The translations under genes were made by a program, and so were the position numbers. Positions 42,273 to 51,498 of a DNA stretch of 64,000 bases are shown here, piece after piece. The notes beneath the pieces were generated by a model. It worked only from the letters and a program-made list of their open reading frames with translations. It was not told the origin of the DNA and ran no database searches. The stretch is taken from assembly GCA_041741455.1 (NCBI GenBank), contig JBGSJZ010000108.1, positions 62,001-126,000 on the forward strand. Reading direction: 5' to 3'. This DNA is from CALESS01 sp041741455 (GTDB lineage Bacteria; Chloroflexota; Anaerolineae; Anaerolineales; Anaerolineaceae). Within the stretch, counting starts at the first letter, position 1; each line of letters starts with the position of its first letter.

Positions 42273-43370
42273 ATGAAACGTGAACTACTACGGCACTTTG
42301 ATTACTGGCTGTTTGGTGCCGTGCTGATATTGACCATCTTTGGGATCGTCATGATTCGTTCGGCGGCTGCCGGAAACGAAGAGATTATTGCTTCGGTTGA
42401 ACGGCAGATGATTTTTGCCGGGATGGCTGTTGGCGTAATCATTGTGATGACATTGGTGGACTATCGGACCTGGTCATCCCTTAACCGGATCATCTATCTG
42501 GTGGCAGTTGGCTTACTGGTGGTCATTTATGTGCTTGGCCAGGCGCGCTTTGGCGCCCAAAGGTGGCTGGAATTTGGCTTAATCCTGGTGCAACCAACCG
42601 AGGTGGCTAAGATTGCCATCATCCTGGTGCTGGCGGATTATTTTTCCAAGCGGCAAAACGCTCCACATGACTTGCGCTGGGTGATTGGGAGTTTTCTGCT
42701 GACGGCCGGCGTAGTTATCTGGATTGTACTGCAACCCAATCTGAGCAACTCAATCGTGATCTTTGTGATTTGGTTCGCAATGCTCTGGCTGGCGGGATTG
42801 CCATGGCAATATCTGCTGGTGTTTGCGGGTTTAAGCCTGGTTGGGGCGTTGGTAGCGTTTCCATTCCTTGAACCTTACCAACAACAGCGCATTTTGACCT
42901 TTTTCTATCCAGACCCAAACGCCAGGTACGGCAACTCATACAATGTCGATCAAGCCCTGATCGCGATTGGCTCGGGTGGGTTGTTCGGACAGGGTTATGG
43001 TCATGGTTCCCAGGTTCAATTACGGTTCTTGAAGGTACGCCATACTGATTACATCTTCAGCGCCATGGCAGAAGAATTCGGATTCATTGGAACTGTGATT
43101 GTGATTGCATTGTTGGTATTTGTGGTCATCCGTTGTTTGCGGGCTGCCCGCCTGGCACCGGATTTATTTGGAACGCTGATCGCCTATGGCTTTGCTGTAT
43201 TGATTTTCTTCCAATCAGCAGTTAATATTGGGGTCAATTTAAAGGTCATCCCGGTTACAGGACTAACTTTGCCATTTATCAGTTATGGTGGAAGCTCTCT
43301 GGTTTCGCTGGCGCTTGGAATTGGCCTGGTGGAAAGCGTGATCTCGCGCCGTAAACCCTTGGAAGTGTAA
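42273..43370 (+). CDS. rodA: Peptidoglycan glycosyltransferase RodA (SEDS family)
   Basis: Polymerises lipid II with PBP2. 365 residues with about ten membrane helices. SEDS motifs: GARFGAQRWLEFG, LVQPTEVAKIAIILVLADYFSKRQ, QPNLSNSIVIF (QPDLGTS in most members, here with Asn and Asn-Ser), and FGQGYGHGSQVQLRFLKVRHTDYIFSAMAEEFGFIG (described by its catalytic part around residues 235-265), and GLTLPFISYGGSSLVS. Nine bases after minE. Confidence 0.94.
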   Translation: MKRELLRHFDYWLFGAVLILTIFGIVMIRSAAAGNEEIIASVERQMIFAGMAVGVIIVMTLVDYRTWSSLNRIIYLVAVGLLVVIYVLGQARFGAQRWLEFGLILVQPTEVAKIAIILVLADYFSKRQNAPHDLRWVIGSFLLTAGVVIWIVLQPNLSNSIVIFVIWFAMLWLAGLPWQYLLVFAGLSLVGALVAFPFLEPYQQQRILTFFYPDPNARYGNSYNVDQALIAIGSGGLFGQGYGHGSQVQLRFLKVRHTDYIFSAMAEEFGFIGTVIVIALLVFVVIRCLRAARLAPDLFGTLIAYGFAVLIFFQSAVNIGVNLKVIPVTGLTLPFISYGGSSLVSLALGIGLVESVISRRKPLEV

Positions 43371-43383
43371 TGGAGAAATGATG

Positions 43384-44880
43384 ATGGATCAGAATCGCCC
43401 AGTCCGTGTTCGCTTTGCCCCGTCCCCCACCGGTCACCTGCACCTGGGAGGCGCTCGAACTGCCTTGTATGATTACTTAATTGCCCAGCAAACAGGCGGA
43501 CAATTTATCCTACGGATTGAAGATACGGATCAAAAGCGATTGGTACAAGGGGCAGAGGAAGAATTGATGGAGGGCTTGCGCTGGTTAGGCATACACTGGG
43601 ATGAAGGCCCGGATGTAGGCGGTCCCTATGGGCCTTACCGACAATCAGAACGCAAGGCGATTTATCGGAAATATGCCCTGCAATTGATAGACCAAGACCA
43701 GGCCTTTTATTGCTTTTGCACGGCTGATCACCTGGAGCAGGTGCGCCAGGAGCAACAAAAGCGCAAAGAAAATCCTCACTATGATGGTACTTGCCGGCAC
43801 CTGGATAAAGCCCAGGCAGCCGCACGGGTGGCTGCTGGCGAAAAGCACGTTATCCGGTTTAAAACCCCAAAAGAAGGCGCGACTACGGTGCACGACCTGT
43901 TGCGCGGACCCATCACTGTGGAAAACCGGATGGTGGATGATATGATCCTGGTGAAGTCTGATGGGTTGGCCCTGTATCACCTGGCAGCAATGGTGGATGA
44001 TCACGAGATGAAGATCACCCACGTGATCCGCGGTTCAGAATGGCTTCCATCATTCACCTTACATAAAATGATTATCGATGCCTTTGGCTGGGAAGAACCG
44101 ACCTGGGTGCACCTGTCCATTTTTCTCAAACCTAGCGGTAAGGGAAAGATGAGCAAGCGCGAGACAGCCGACCTAGTGAAAGATGGCTACTCAATCTTTG
44201 TGAGGGATCTGGAAGAACTGGGCTATCTACCAGAAGCCGTGGTTAATTGGATTTCCTTAATGGGCTGGAGCTATGACGACCACACAGAATTTTTCAGCCT
44301 GGCTGAGCTGGTGCCGATGTTCAGCCTGGAACGGTTAAATCCTGCGCCAGCTGCCATTAATTTCACAAAATTCGATTATTTTAATGGACTGCACATCCGT
44401 TCACTTTCCCCAGAGGATTTGGCGGGGCGCGTTAGACCTTTCTTTGTCAAAGCCGGCCTTGAAGTGAATGAGCAGAAGCTGCAGAAAATTGCACCAATCA
44501 TCCAGGAACGGATTGGTACTCTGGATGAAGCTGTTGAAATGGCAGGATTTTTCTTCCGGGAAAAAGTTTCACCGGAAGCAGCAGAACTGGTGGCAAAGGG
44601 TCTGACAGCTACCCAATCTCTGGAGATTGCTCGGAAATGCCTTGAAATCGTGAATCTGGCCGATGAAATCAGCCACGAAAAAATTGAAGCACCGTTGCGG
44701 GATTATGTAGAACAAACTGATTTTTCAGCCGGGCAGGTTTTTGGAATTCTACGGGTAGCTGTGACAGGACAAAAGGTCAGCCCTCCCCTCTTTGAATCCA
44801 TGGAGATTATTGGACTGAATGTGGTAAAAATCCGGATTGAGCAGGCGATTGAAATGTTGGAAAAACTGACCTCTCCATAA
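43384..44880 (+). CDS. gltX: Glutamyl-tRNA synthetase (discriminating status unknown)
   Basis: Class I synthetase charging tRNA-Glu, 498 residues. HIGH-type motif is RFAPSPTGHLHLGGARTALY and the KMSKS loop reads GKMSKRETADLVK. The C-terminal helical anticodon-binding domain runs from about 320. Three consecutive ATGs (43378, 43381, 43384) compete; the last has GGAG at eight bases. Last gene of the mre-min-rodA run; a weak hairpin follows. Confidence 0.94.
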   Translation: MDQNRPVRVRFAPSPTGHLHLGGARTALYDYLIAQQTGGQFILRIEDTDQKRLVQGAEEELMEGLRWLGIHWDEGPDVGGPYGPYRQSERKAIYRKYALQLIDQDQAFYCFCTADHLEQVRQEQQKRKENPHYDGTCRHLDKAQAAARVAAGEKHVIRFKTPKEGATTVHDLLRGPITVENRMVDDMILVKSDGLALYHLAAMVDDHEMKITHVIRGSEWLPSFTLHKMIIDAFGWEEPTWVHLSIFLKPSGKGKMSKRETADLVKDGYSIFVRDLEELGYLPEAVVNWISLMGWSYDDHTEFFSLAELVPMFSLERLNPAPAAINFTKFDYFNGLHIRSLSPEDLAGRVRPFFVKAGLEVNEQKLQKIAPIIQERIGTLDEAVEMAGFFFREKVSPEAAELVAKGLTATQSLEIARKCLEIVNLADEISHEKIEAPLRDYVEQTDFSAGQVFGILRVAVTGQKVSPPLFESMEIIGLNVVKIRIEQAIEMLEKLTSP

Positions 44881-44926
44881 GAATGGTTGTCAACAGCGGT
44901 TTCCAACTCGATAAACCTCATAGTTG

Positions 44927-44960
44927 ATCCCAGAATGGCAGCCTGGGATATCCCAATTTT
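44927..44960 (+). terminator. Possible terminator after gltX
   Basis: ATCCCAG (44927-44933) pairs with CTGGGAT (44943-44949), followed by a short T-rich segment. Seven base pairs with a nine-base loop; the rest of 44881-45024 shows nothing I can support. Confidence 0.45.
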
Positions 44961-45024
44961 ATTGAAACTGTTGTATGGACGAGAAAATCTGGATTTGTTT
45001 ATAACTGCTTGAACCCGGTAACTA

Positions 45025-45053
45025 TTGACATACATGCGCACCTGATGTAAAAT
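45025..45053 (+). promoter_or_regulatory. Promoter of the two tRNA-Ala genes
   Basis: TTGACA (45025-45030), 17-base spacer, TAAAAT (45048-45053), 18 bases before the first tRNA. Near consensus, as often for stable RNA. Confidence 0.85.
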
Positions 45054-45071
45054 CTTGGCTACCGTCCAAAG

Positions 45072-45144
45072 GGGCCTGTAGCGCAGTTGGGAGCGCGCCT
45101 CAATCGCACTGAGGAGGCCAGGGGTTCGAATCCCCTCAGGTCCA
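45072..45144 (+). tRNA. tRNA-Ala (CGC anticodon)
   Basis: Acceptor GGGCCTG pairs with CAGGTCC through the G3-U70 wobble that identifies alanine tRNAs. Anticodon stem CCTCA/TGAGG encloses the loop ATCGCAC with CGC; T-arm AGGGG-TTCGAAT-CCCCT. 73 bases, no encoded CCA. Confidence 0.93.
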
Positions 45145-45196
45145 CTGAGAGCCTTTCAGACCCCAACAGGACAAAAGGCTGCAAACAATCGAAAAT

Positions 45197-45269
45197 GGGC
45201 CCATAGCGCAGTTGGGAGCGCGTCTCAATGGCATTGAGAAGGCCGAGGGTTCGAATCCCTCTGGGTCCA
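45197..45269 (+). tRNA. tRNA-Ala (GGC anticodon)
   Basis: Acceptor GGGCCCA/TGGGTCC with the same G3-U70 pair, stem TCTCA/TGAGA, loop ATGGCAT with GGC, T-arm GAGGG-TTCGAAT-CCCTC. 52 bases after the CGC isoacceptor and very similar in sequence, so the pair probably arose by duplication. No CCA. Confidence 0.93.
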
Positions 45270-45277
45270 CTACATTG

Positions 45278-45313
45278 GAGCGGTATGCGGCGCAGGCTTC
45301 AGACCGCTCTTTT
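45278..45313 (+). terminator. Terminator of the tRNA-Ala unit
   Basis: GAGCGGT (45278-45284) pairs with ACCGCTC (45303-45309) and is followed by TTTT, just before the T-box leader. Confidence 0.65.
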
Positions 45314-45319
45314 GATAAG

Positions 45320-45580
45320 ATACAAGCTGTAACCGGAGTAGTAGGTCATCCGTCAGCGAGTCGGGAGAGTGAGGTGGAAGCCCGGCAGGGTGGTTTCGGA
45401 CACCCAATTGAGACTGAACTCGCCGGGGCTGGAAACAGCAGGCTGCACGGGTGAACACCAGTAACCCGGGCCGGGTTAGCCCGATATAGCAATCCAAAGC
45501 GGTCAGTGTGTGCGTCACCTGACAAGCAGGGTGGTACCGCGGAGAATTCCTTCGTCCCTGTTGGGCGAAGGATCTATTTT
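45320..45580 (+). promoter_or_regulatory. T-box riboswitch leader of leuS
   Basis: The conserved T-box sequence AGGGTGGTACCGCGG is at 45528-45542 in the antiterminator. It is followed by a terminator stem, CCTTCGTCCC (45549-45558) against GGGCGAAGG (45563-45571), and a run of seven T. Upstream, a long Stem I and further hairpins fill about 200 bases; GCGAGT pairs with ACTCGC (45419-45424). A CTG at 45414-45416 in the loop above that helix is my best candidate for the leucine specifier codon, with low certainty. Uncharged tRNA-Leu should favour read-through. Confidence 0.9.
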
Positions 45581-45631
45581 TTTAATCGACGGAAATTTTA
45601 AAAACAACCGTCGGAGGACAGAGGAGAAAAA

Positions 45632-48082
45632 ATGGCAGAAACATCGATCTACAATCCGGGTGAAATTGAAACCAAATGGCAGGAACGCTGGGAACGCGAT
45701 GGCCTGTATCATGCGGATATTGACCCGACCAAACCCAAACACTACGCGCTGACGATGCTCCCCTATCCTTCTGGCGATCTCCACATCGGCCACTGGTATG
45801 CCATGGCGCCATCCGACGCTCGGGCGCGCTACATGCGCATGCAAGGTTATAATGTTATGTTCCCAATGGGGTTTGACGCCTTTGGCCTGCCAGCCGAAAA
45901 CGCCGCCATCAAGCGCAACATCCACCCCAAAGTGTGGACATTTAAAAATATTGCCAACATGCGCAAACAACTCCGCAAGATGGGCACCATGATCGATTGG
46001 CGGCGCGAAGCTGTTTCTGCGGATGAGTCTTACTATCGTTGGACGCAGTGGTTTTTTGTGCGCCTATACAAGGCCGGGTTGGCCTACCATAAGATGTCCC
46101 CAGTGGACTGGTGCCCGAATTGCAATACCACCCTGGCTCGTGAGCAGGTGTGGGGAGATGATCGGCATTGTGAACGCTGTGGAACTCCGGTGATTAAGAA
46201 AAATCTGGATCAATGGTTCTTCAGAACCACAAAATATGCTGACGAATTGTTGAAGTATGAGGAAATTGATTGGCCGGAACGCGTTCGTACTCTACAGACC
46301 AACTGGATCGGACGCTCCGAAGGCGCCTCGGTCATCTTCCGCACAGAAGCGGGCGACCCGCTGGAGGTGTTTACCACCCGGCCGGATACATTGTGGGGGG
46401 TAACCTTCATGGTGCTGGCGCCAGAACACCCACTGGTAGCAAAAGTTACCAATTCGACGCAGAAGGCTGAAGTTGATCTTTATATCCAGCAAGCAGTGCG
46501 TCAGACGGATGTGCAACGTGAAGCGACAGATAAAGAGAAGTCCGGTGTCTTCACTGGTGGCTTTGCCATTAATCCATTAAATGATGAACGAATTCCGATC
46601 TGGACTGCCGACTATGTACTGATGACCTATGGCACTGGTGCGATCATGGCTGTGCCAGCACACGACCAGCGTGACTTTGAATTTGCCCGGAAATTTGGAT
46701 TGCCTGTGCGGGTGGTCATCCAACCGGAAGATGCCGCGCCATTAGATGGCGACAGCATGCCAGAATCGGTGCCAGCCAAGGGGCGGATGGTCAATTCTGG
46801 TGAGTTGTCCGGCACTCCCGGCGATGAAGCCTTTGAAAAAGCTCTTCAACAAGTAGAACGCAAAGGTGTGGGAAAAAGGGCAGTGAATTACCGGCTACGC
46901 GACTGGCTAATTTCGCGCCAGCGCTACTGGGGCGCACCGATCCCGATGATCCATTGCCCGCATTGCGGTGTGCTACCCGTTCCGGAGGACCAATTACCAA
47001 TCACTTTGCCGGAAGATGTAGAGTGGAAACCAACTGGTGAAAGCCCATTGAAACTGCACCCGACCTGGCGCTTTGTCACCTGTCCGGTATGTGGCGGCGC
47101 AGCAGAGCGGGATACCGACACCATGGATACCTTCATGTGCTCGTCCTGGTATCACTTACGCTATTTAAGCCCGTGGTACAACGAAGGTCCATTCGACCCA
47201 GCACAATACAATTACTGGATGCCCGTGGACACCTATACCGGTGGGATTGAACATGCTAACATGCACCTAATCTACACCCGTTTCTTCCACAAAGCCTGCC
47301 GGGATATGGGAATCACCGAAGGACACGAACCGATGTTGCAGTTGCGCAATCAGGGGATTGTTCTGGGTGAGGATTCGGAAAAGATGTCCAAGAGCCGAGG
47401 AAATGTAGTTGCGCCTGACGAATTGGTCAAGGCGTATGGAACCGATGTTGTGCGAGCATACCTGATGTTCTTTGCTCGCTGGGATATGGGCGCTCCATGG
47501 TCTAGCAGCGGGATTGACGGGGTTCAACGTTGGCTAAGGCGGGTGTGGGCTGCCTTCCTGGAACCGGGGAGAATGATTGAGCAAAATGATGCTTCAATCA
47601 AGGCACTGCGCCGAAAAGTCCACCAAGCTTTGAAATCTGTTAGCCGGGATTATGAACGCTTTGAGTTCAATACCATTGTCTCGGCCTTGATGGAGTTAAT
47701 GAACGATCTAATGAGATTAAAAAGCCAGGGTGCTTGGGGAAGCCAGGCCTGGAAGGAAACCACTGAAATTTATTTGAAGATGCTAGCGCCCATCTGCCCG
47801 CATATCAGCGAAGAAATCTGGCAGAAGATTGGCAAGCCGTATTCGATCCATCAACAAACTTGGCCGGTGGTGGATGAAGAAGCAGCCAAGGACGAAGAAA
47901 TCACCCTGGTGCTTCAGATCAACGGCAAGGTACGAGATCGGATCACGATGCCGGCAAACCTGAATGCGGATGCAGCCAAGGCGGCAGCGCTGGCGAACGC
48001 AACGGTGCAACGGCACCTGGCCGGCCAAGAACCCCGCCAGGTGATCTACGTGCCGGGAAGGTTGGTCAATATTGTTGTGTGA
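45632..48082 (+). CDS. leuS: Leucyl-tRNA synthetase
   Basis: Class I synthetase of 816 residues. HIGH motif: MLPYPSGDLHIGHWYAM (about 44-60); the CP1 editing domain begins near 225 with DWPERVRTLQTNWIGRSEGA, and carries TTRPDTLWGVTFMVLAPEHPL. KMSKS motif EKMSKSRGNVV lies near 590; the C-terminal end is the short alpha-beta domain with INGKVRDRI. Zinc-type cysteines occur in CPNCN and CERCG. Controlled by the T-box leader, 50 bases upstream; the next gene begins at the stop. Confidence 0.97.
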   Translation: MAETSIYNPGEIETKWQERWERDGLYHADIDPTKPKHYALTMLPYPSGDLHIGHWYAMAPSDARARYMRMQGYNVMFPMGFDAFGLPAENAAIKRNIHPKVWTFKNIANMRKQLRKMGTMIDWRREAVSADESYYRWTQWFFVRLYKAGLAYHKMSPVDWCPNCNTTLAREQVWGDDRHCERCGTPVIKKNLDQWFFRTTKYADELLKYEEIDWPERVRTLQTNWIGRSEGASVIFRTEAGDPLEVFTTRPDTLWGVTFMVLAPEHPLVAKVTNSTQKAEVDLYIQQAVRQTDVQREATDKEKSGVFTGGFAINPLNDERIPIWTADYVLMTYGTGAIMAVPAHDQRDFEFARKFGLPVRVVIQPEDAAPLDGDSMPESVPAKGRMVNSGELSGTPGDEAFEKALQQVERKGVGKRAVNYRLRDWLISRQRYWGAPIPMIHCPHCGVLPVPEDQLPITLPEDVEWKPTGESPLKLHPTWRFVTCPVCGGAAERDTDTMDTFMCSSWYHLRYLSPWYNEGPFDPAQYNYWMPVDTYTGGIEHANMHLIYTRFFHKACRDMGITEGHEPMLQLRNQGIVLGEDSEKMSKSRGNVVAPDELVKAYGTDVVRAYLMFFARWDMGAPWSSSGIDGVQRWLRRVWAAFLEPGRMIEQNDASIKALRRKVHQALKSVSRDYERFEFNTIVSALMELMNDLMRLKSQGAWGSQAWKETTEIYLKMLAPICPHISEEIWQKIGKPYSIHQQTWPVVDEEAAKDEEITLVLQINGKVRDRITMPANLNADAAKAAALANATVQRHLAGQEPRQVIYVPGRLVNIVV

Positions 48083-48090
48083 GGTGGAAT

Positions 48091-48777
48091 ATGCGTTTTG
48101 AAGAGATGAACTGGATGGATGTGGAAGCTTACCTGAAGCAGGATGACCGCCTGATCTTGGTGCTGGGGGCGACGGAAGAGCATGGTTTCTTGAGCCTGCT
48201 GACGGATATCAAGATTCCACAAGCCCTGGCGGATGCTGCCAGTCAACAAACCGGGGTGCTAGTAGCGCCTGCTCTAAATTTTGGCGTCTCGCCGAGTTTT
48301 TTGGCCTTCCCGGGAACCATCAGCCTGCGGGTATCCACATTCCTGGATGCAGTGGAGGATATTCTTCGATCGGTCTATGGATATGGTTTCCGCAAGATTG
48401 TCATCCTAAACGGCCACGGCGGCAATGAACCTGCCCGGCAACGGATCGTGGAGCTGGCCAATCAACTTACCGAATTGCGGGTGAAGTGGTATTCTTGGTG
48501 GACAGCGGAGTGTATTACGCAAATTTCTGCCAAGTATGGCTTACCGAACAACCACGCCAATTGGGAGGAGGCATTTCGCTTCACTCGGGTGGCGGAGTTA
48601 CCTGAGGGTGTGAAGCCACAAGTGGTGATTAATGAAACCTTGAGCGCCCGGGCTGAACGCGAAGCGATTGGAGATGGTGTGTTCGGCGGTCCGTACACCG
48701 CTCCGGATGAAGTGATGGACGAAATGTTCATTGCCAATCTTAAAGATATCCTTGAGATGTTAAAATTCGAAAAATAA
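48091..48777 (+). CDS. Creatininase-family amidohydrolase
   Basis: A 228-residue metal-dependent hydrolase. Metal ligands lie in LGATEEHGFLSLLTD and NGHGGNEPARQ, the two hallmark motifs; FGVSPSFLAFPGTISLR matches the family's substrate loop. Relatives act on creatinine, N-formyl or guanidino compounds (for example MftE, ArfB), so substrate is open. ATG at 48091 has GAGG six bases upstream; a GTG at 48079 overlapping leuS is possible. Confidence 0.87.
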   Translation: MRFEEMNWMDVEAYLKQDDRLILVLGATEEHGFLSLLTDIKIPQALADAASQQTGVLVAPALNFGVSPSFLAFPGTISLRVSTFLDAVEDILRSVYGYGFRKIVILNGHGGNEPARQRIVELANQLTELRVKWYSWWTAECITQISAKYGLPNNHANWEEAFRFTRVAELPEGVKPQVVINETLSARAEREAIGDGVFGGPYTAPDEVMDEMFIANLKDILEMLKFEK

Positions 48778-48787
48778 ACTACAGGAT

Positions 48788-48817
48788 TTCGGCGGATCAC
48801 CCGCCGAATTCTTGTTT
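48788..48817 (+). terminator. Terminator after the creatininase-family gene
   Basis: TTCGGCGG (48788-48795) with CCGCCGAA (48801-48808), then TTCTTGTTT. A TATAAT at 48817-48822 directly behind it probably serves the next gene. Confidence 0.6.
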
Positions 48818-48849
48818 ATAATGGTTATTATTCACAACACGGAGGGGAA

Positions 48850-49710
48850 ATGGCAGGTGCTGTTAGCAGTGTCCTTACCTATCTGGCAGATGTAATTCTC
48901 ACCTCGTTTCTGCAATTGTTTGTACTGATGGGACCTGGTCTGATCCTGGCTTTCTTAATGCATCTGGTAGCCGGAAGTTTGGACCGCCTGGCAACCCGAG
49001 CCATCGGCTGGAAGGTGTATTCCACCTTGTTTTCCTTCCTGGGGACAATTGTGCATGAAATTGGGCACGCCTTTTTTAATATAATTTTTGGTCATAAAAT
49101 CCTGAAAATCAAATTGACCAATCGGGATCCAAGCCTGGGTGAAACGGCGCATGTGGCATACGCCTACAATCCACACAACATATACCAGCGTATCGGGGTT
49201 TTCTTCTCCGCCATTGGCCCAATATTATTTGGGACGATGGCGATTTATTTGTTGGCGCTGCTATTACTAGGGCCAGATGAATTTGCACCTCTGCAAAATG
49301 TACAAACATCTGCGCAGGTTTTTGGTTCTGTCAAAGGTGTATTGTTGTTGCTCACCGGTATCCTTGGGGGAGCTTTGGATTCAATTGCGAACTTTTTTAC
49401 TTCAGCCAACCTGAGTAATTGGAGGCTCTGGATCTTCCTTTACCTGGCATTCTCCATTGGCAGCAACATTTCCCTTTCTCCAGCAGATCTGAAAGGAGCA
49501 GCCCTTGGATTTCTAACTCTAGTGACGATAGTACTCTTATTGAACCTGGTCACCTTGTGGATGGGTAATTTTGTCACACGGGGAGTTCAATTCATCAGCC
49601 AATTTAATGGCGTGTTCTATGCGGTGATGCTAATTGCTTTGCTTCTGTGCCTTTTGGGGGTAGTCATTATGCTGTTGATCTTGGTTTTTCGCCGGGCTAT
49701 CGGACGCTGA
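48850..49710 (+). CDS. Polytopic membrane protein with HEIGH zinc-protease motif
   Basis: A 286-residue protein with about seven hydrophobic segments. Within the second quarter lies FLGTIVHEIGHAFFNIIFGHKILKIKL, described by its HExxH motif at about residues 73-77, placed in a hydrophobic stretch as in site-2 (M50) proteases. The usual second M50 motif (an Asp in LDG or NxxPxxxxD) is not visible, so the assignment is tentative. It has its own TATAAT at 48817-48822 and a GGAGG ribosome site. cydD follows 45 bases later. Confidence 0.68.
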   Translation: MAGAVSSVLTYLADVILTSFLQLFVLMGPGLILAFLMHLVAGSLDRLATRAIGWKVYSTLFSFLGTIVHEIGHAFFNIIFGHKILKIKLTNRDPSLGETAHVAYAYNPHNIYQRIGVFFSAIGPILFGTMAIYLLALLLLGPDEFAPLQNVQTSAQVFGSVKGVLLLLTGILGGALDSIANFFTSANLSNWRLWIFLYLAFSIGSNISLSPADLKGAALGFLTLVTIVLLLNLVTLWMGNFVTRGVQFISQFNGVFYAVMLIALLLCLLGVVIMLLILVFRRAIGR

Positions 49711-49755
49711 TAACGAAGTTTGACAGATTGGCTGGCTTGAAGGAAAATTAAGGCG

Positions 49756-51498
49756 ATGAACCTTGATATTCGTTTAATGTTGCAGGCTAAACGAGCCTGG
49801 CTGTCATTAGCAATTACCATAATGTCTGGCTTGGCTGGTGGGATCTTGATTGTCCTGCAAGCCTGGCTTCTCAGTCGGGTGATAGCCAGGGTCCATCTGT
49901 CTGGTTGGGACCTGCATAAGGCTAATTGGACATTAACAATTTTTCTGCTGGTGCTGGCCGGTCGTTTCCTGTTTATCTGGTTGGGGGAAGCTGCAGCCGG
50001 AAATATCTCGGTGACCATCAAGAGATTTTTGCGACAGAGCATTCTGGAAAAAATCGACCGTCTGGGTCCGGTCAATTTTACAGGCGAGCGAAGTGGAGAG
50101 ATCACAGCTTTATTGGTTCAAGGCTTGGATGCCCTGGATGGTTATTTCAACCAATTCCTGCCGCAAATATCCCTGGCTGCCCTTGTCCCAATCTGCATCC
50201 TGTGGGCAGTTTTTCCACTCGATTGGATTAGTGGGTTGGTTTTACTATTAACAGCCCCGCTTCTTCCCATCTTCATGATCTTAATTGGTGGAGCGGCCGA
50301 GAAGTTGACCCAAAAACAATGGGGAGCTCTCAGCCGGATGAGTGCGCATTTTTTGGAAACTTTGCAAGGCCTGGCGACGCTCAAGGCTTTGAATCAAGCC
50401 CAGGCAGCCAGTGAAAAAGTCCAATTGGTGAGTGAGCAATATCGTCGGACAACCTTGCAAGTTTTACGGGTGACCTTTCTCTCCTCACTGGCGCTGGAGC
50501 TAGTTTCCACACTTTCCATAGCCTTGGTGGCAGTCCAGATTGGTCTACGCCTGTTGAATGGTGATATGCAATTAGAACAGGCACTGTTCATCCTGGTGGT
50601 TGCACCGGATTTCTACCTGCCACTGAGGCAACTAGGTTTAAGGTTTCACACGGCGACAGCGGGGGTTTCGGCTGCCCGCAGGATCTTTGAGTTACTGGAT
50701 ACTCAAGAGCCAGAAATTGGAAAAGTTGACCAAAGGGAAAAGCCCTGGGTCTGGGGAGACCCTCCAGAAATAGAATTCATTGAGATTTCAGCCTCATATC
50801 CGGATCGTAATGAAGAAGCTCTATCCGGAATTAATTTACAAATGAAGGCTGGATCTGTGACTGCATTGGTTGGGCGCAGCGGGGCTGGAAAAAGTACACT
50901 GGCCAATTTGCTGCTGGGATTTCTGCAACCTAAAGCCGGTCAGATTCTCGTGGATGGAATGGCAATCAATCACATACCGTTATCGGATTGGCGAAAAGGA
51001 ATCGCCTGGGTTAGCCAAACCCCAACCTTGTTTCATGGCAGCATTGCAGACAATCTCAGGATTAATGTAAGAGATTGCTCCGAGCACCAGCTCTGGCAAA
51101 TTTTAGAATTAGGCGGTCTGGCAAAGTGGGTGAAAACCCTGTCGCTCGGACTGAAAACCCAGGTAGGTGAAAATGGGCTGAAGCTGAGCAGTGGGCAAAG
51201 GCAGCGGCTGGCGCTATGCCGGGCAATCCTGCAAAAGCCCAGGCTGGTTATACTTGACGAACCGACCGCCCATTTGGATGTGGTTGGAGAAGATGATCTT
51301 TTAGAAGCCATTCGCCTTGCCTGCCAGTGTCGAACTGTGCTGCTGATCGCCCACCGGTTACCCACCTTGAAACTGGCGGATCAGGTGGTGGTATTGGAAG
51401 GTGGTCGGATCGTCGAAGCTGGAACACCGGATCAACTGATCCGTGCTACCGGCCATTTACAAAAAATGATGCAAGTTTATACAGGCGGGGTGGGATGA
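49756..51498 (+). CDS. cydD: Thiol reductant ABC exporter subunit CydD
   Basis: Half-transporter of the CydDC family, exporting cysteine or glutathione and supporting assembly of bd oxidase and c-type cytochromes; the transported molecule is debated. 580 residues: six membrane helices (about 20-310), Walker A GRSGAGKST (about 373-381), signature LSSGQRQRLALC, Walker B LVILDEPTAHLD and H-loop IAHRLPTL. The stop overlaps the cydC start by four bases. No cydAB genes are within this window. Confidence 0.9.
   Translation: MNLDIRLMLQAKRAWLSLAITIMSGLAGGILIVLQAWLLSRVIARVHLSGWDLHKANWTLTIFLLVLAGRFLFIWLGEAAAGNISVTIKRFLRQSILEKIDRLGPVNFTGERSGEITALLVQGLDALDGYFNQFLPQISLAALVPICILWAVFPLDWISGLVLLLTAPLLPIFMILIGGAAEKLTQKQWGALSRMSAHFLETLQGLATLKALNQAQAASEKVQLVSEQYRRTTLQVLRVTFLSSLALELVSTLSIALVAVQIGLRLLNGDMQLEQALFILVVAPDFYLPLRQLGLRFHTATAGVSAARRIFELLDTQEPEIGKVDQREKPWVWGDPPEIEFIEISASYPDRNEEALSGINLQMKAGSVTALVGRSGAGKSTLANLLLGFLQPKAGQILVDGMAINHIPLSDWRKGIAWVSQTPTLFHGSIADNLRINVRDCSEHQLWQILELGGLAKWVKTLSLGLKTQVGENGLKLSSGQRQRLALCRAILQKPRLVILDEPTAHLDVVGEDDLLEAIRLACQCRTVLLIAHRLPTLKLADQVVVLEGGRIVEAGTPDQLIRATGHLQKMMQVYTGGVG

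Noticed and set aside
45419..45421. CTC as the T-box specifier codon
   Set aside because: This CTC can pair with GAG in a six-base-pair helix, so it would not be exposed; the neighbouring CTG at 45414-45416 is a better but still weak candidate.
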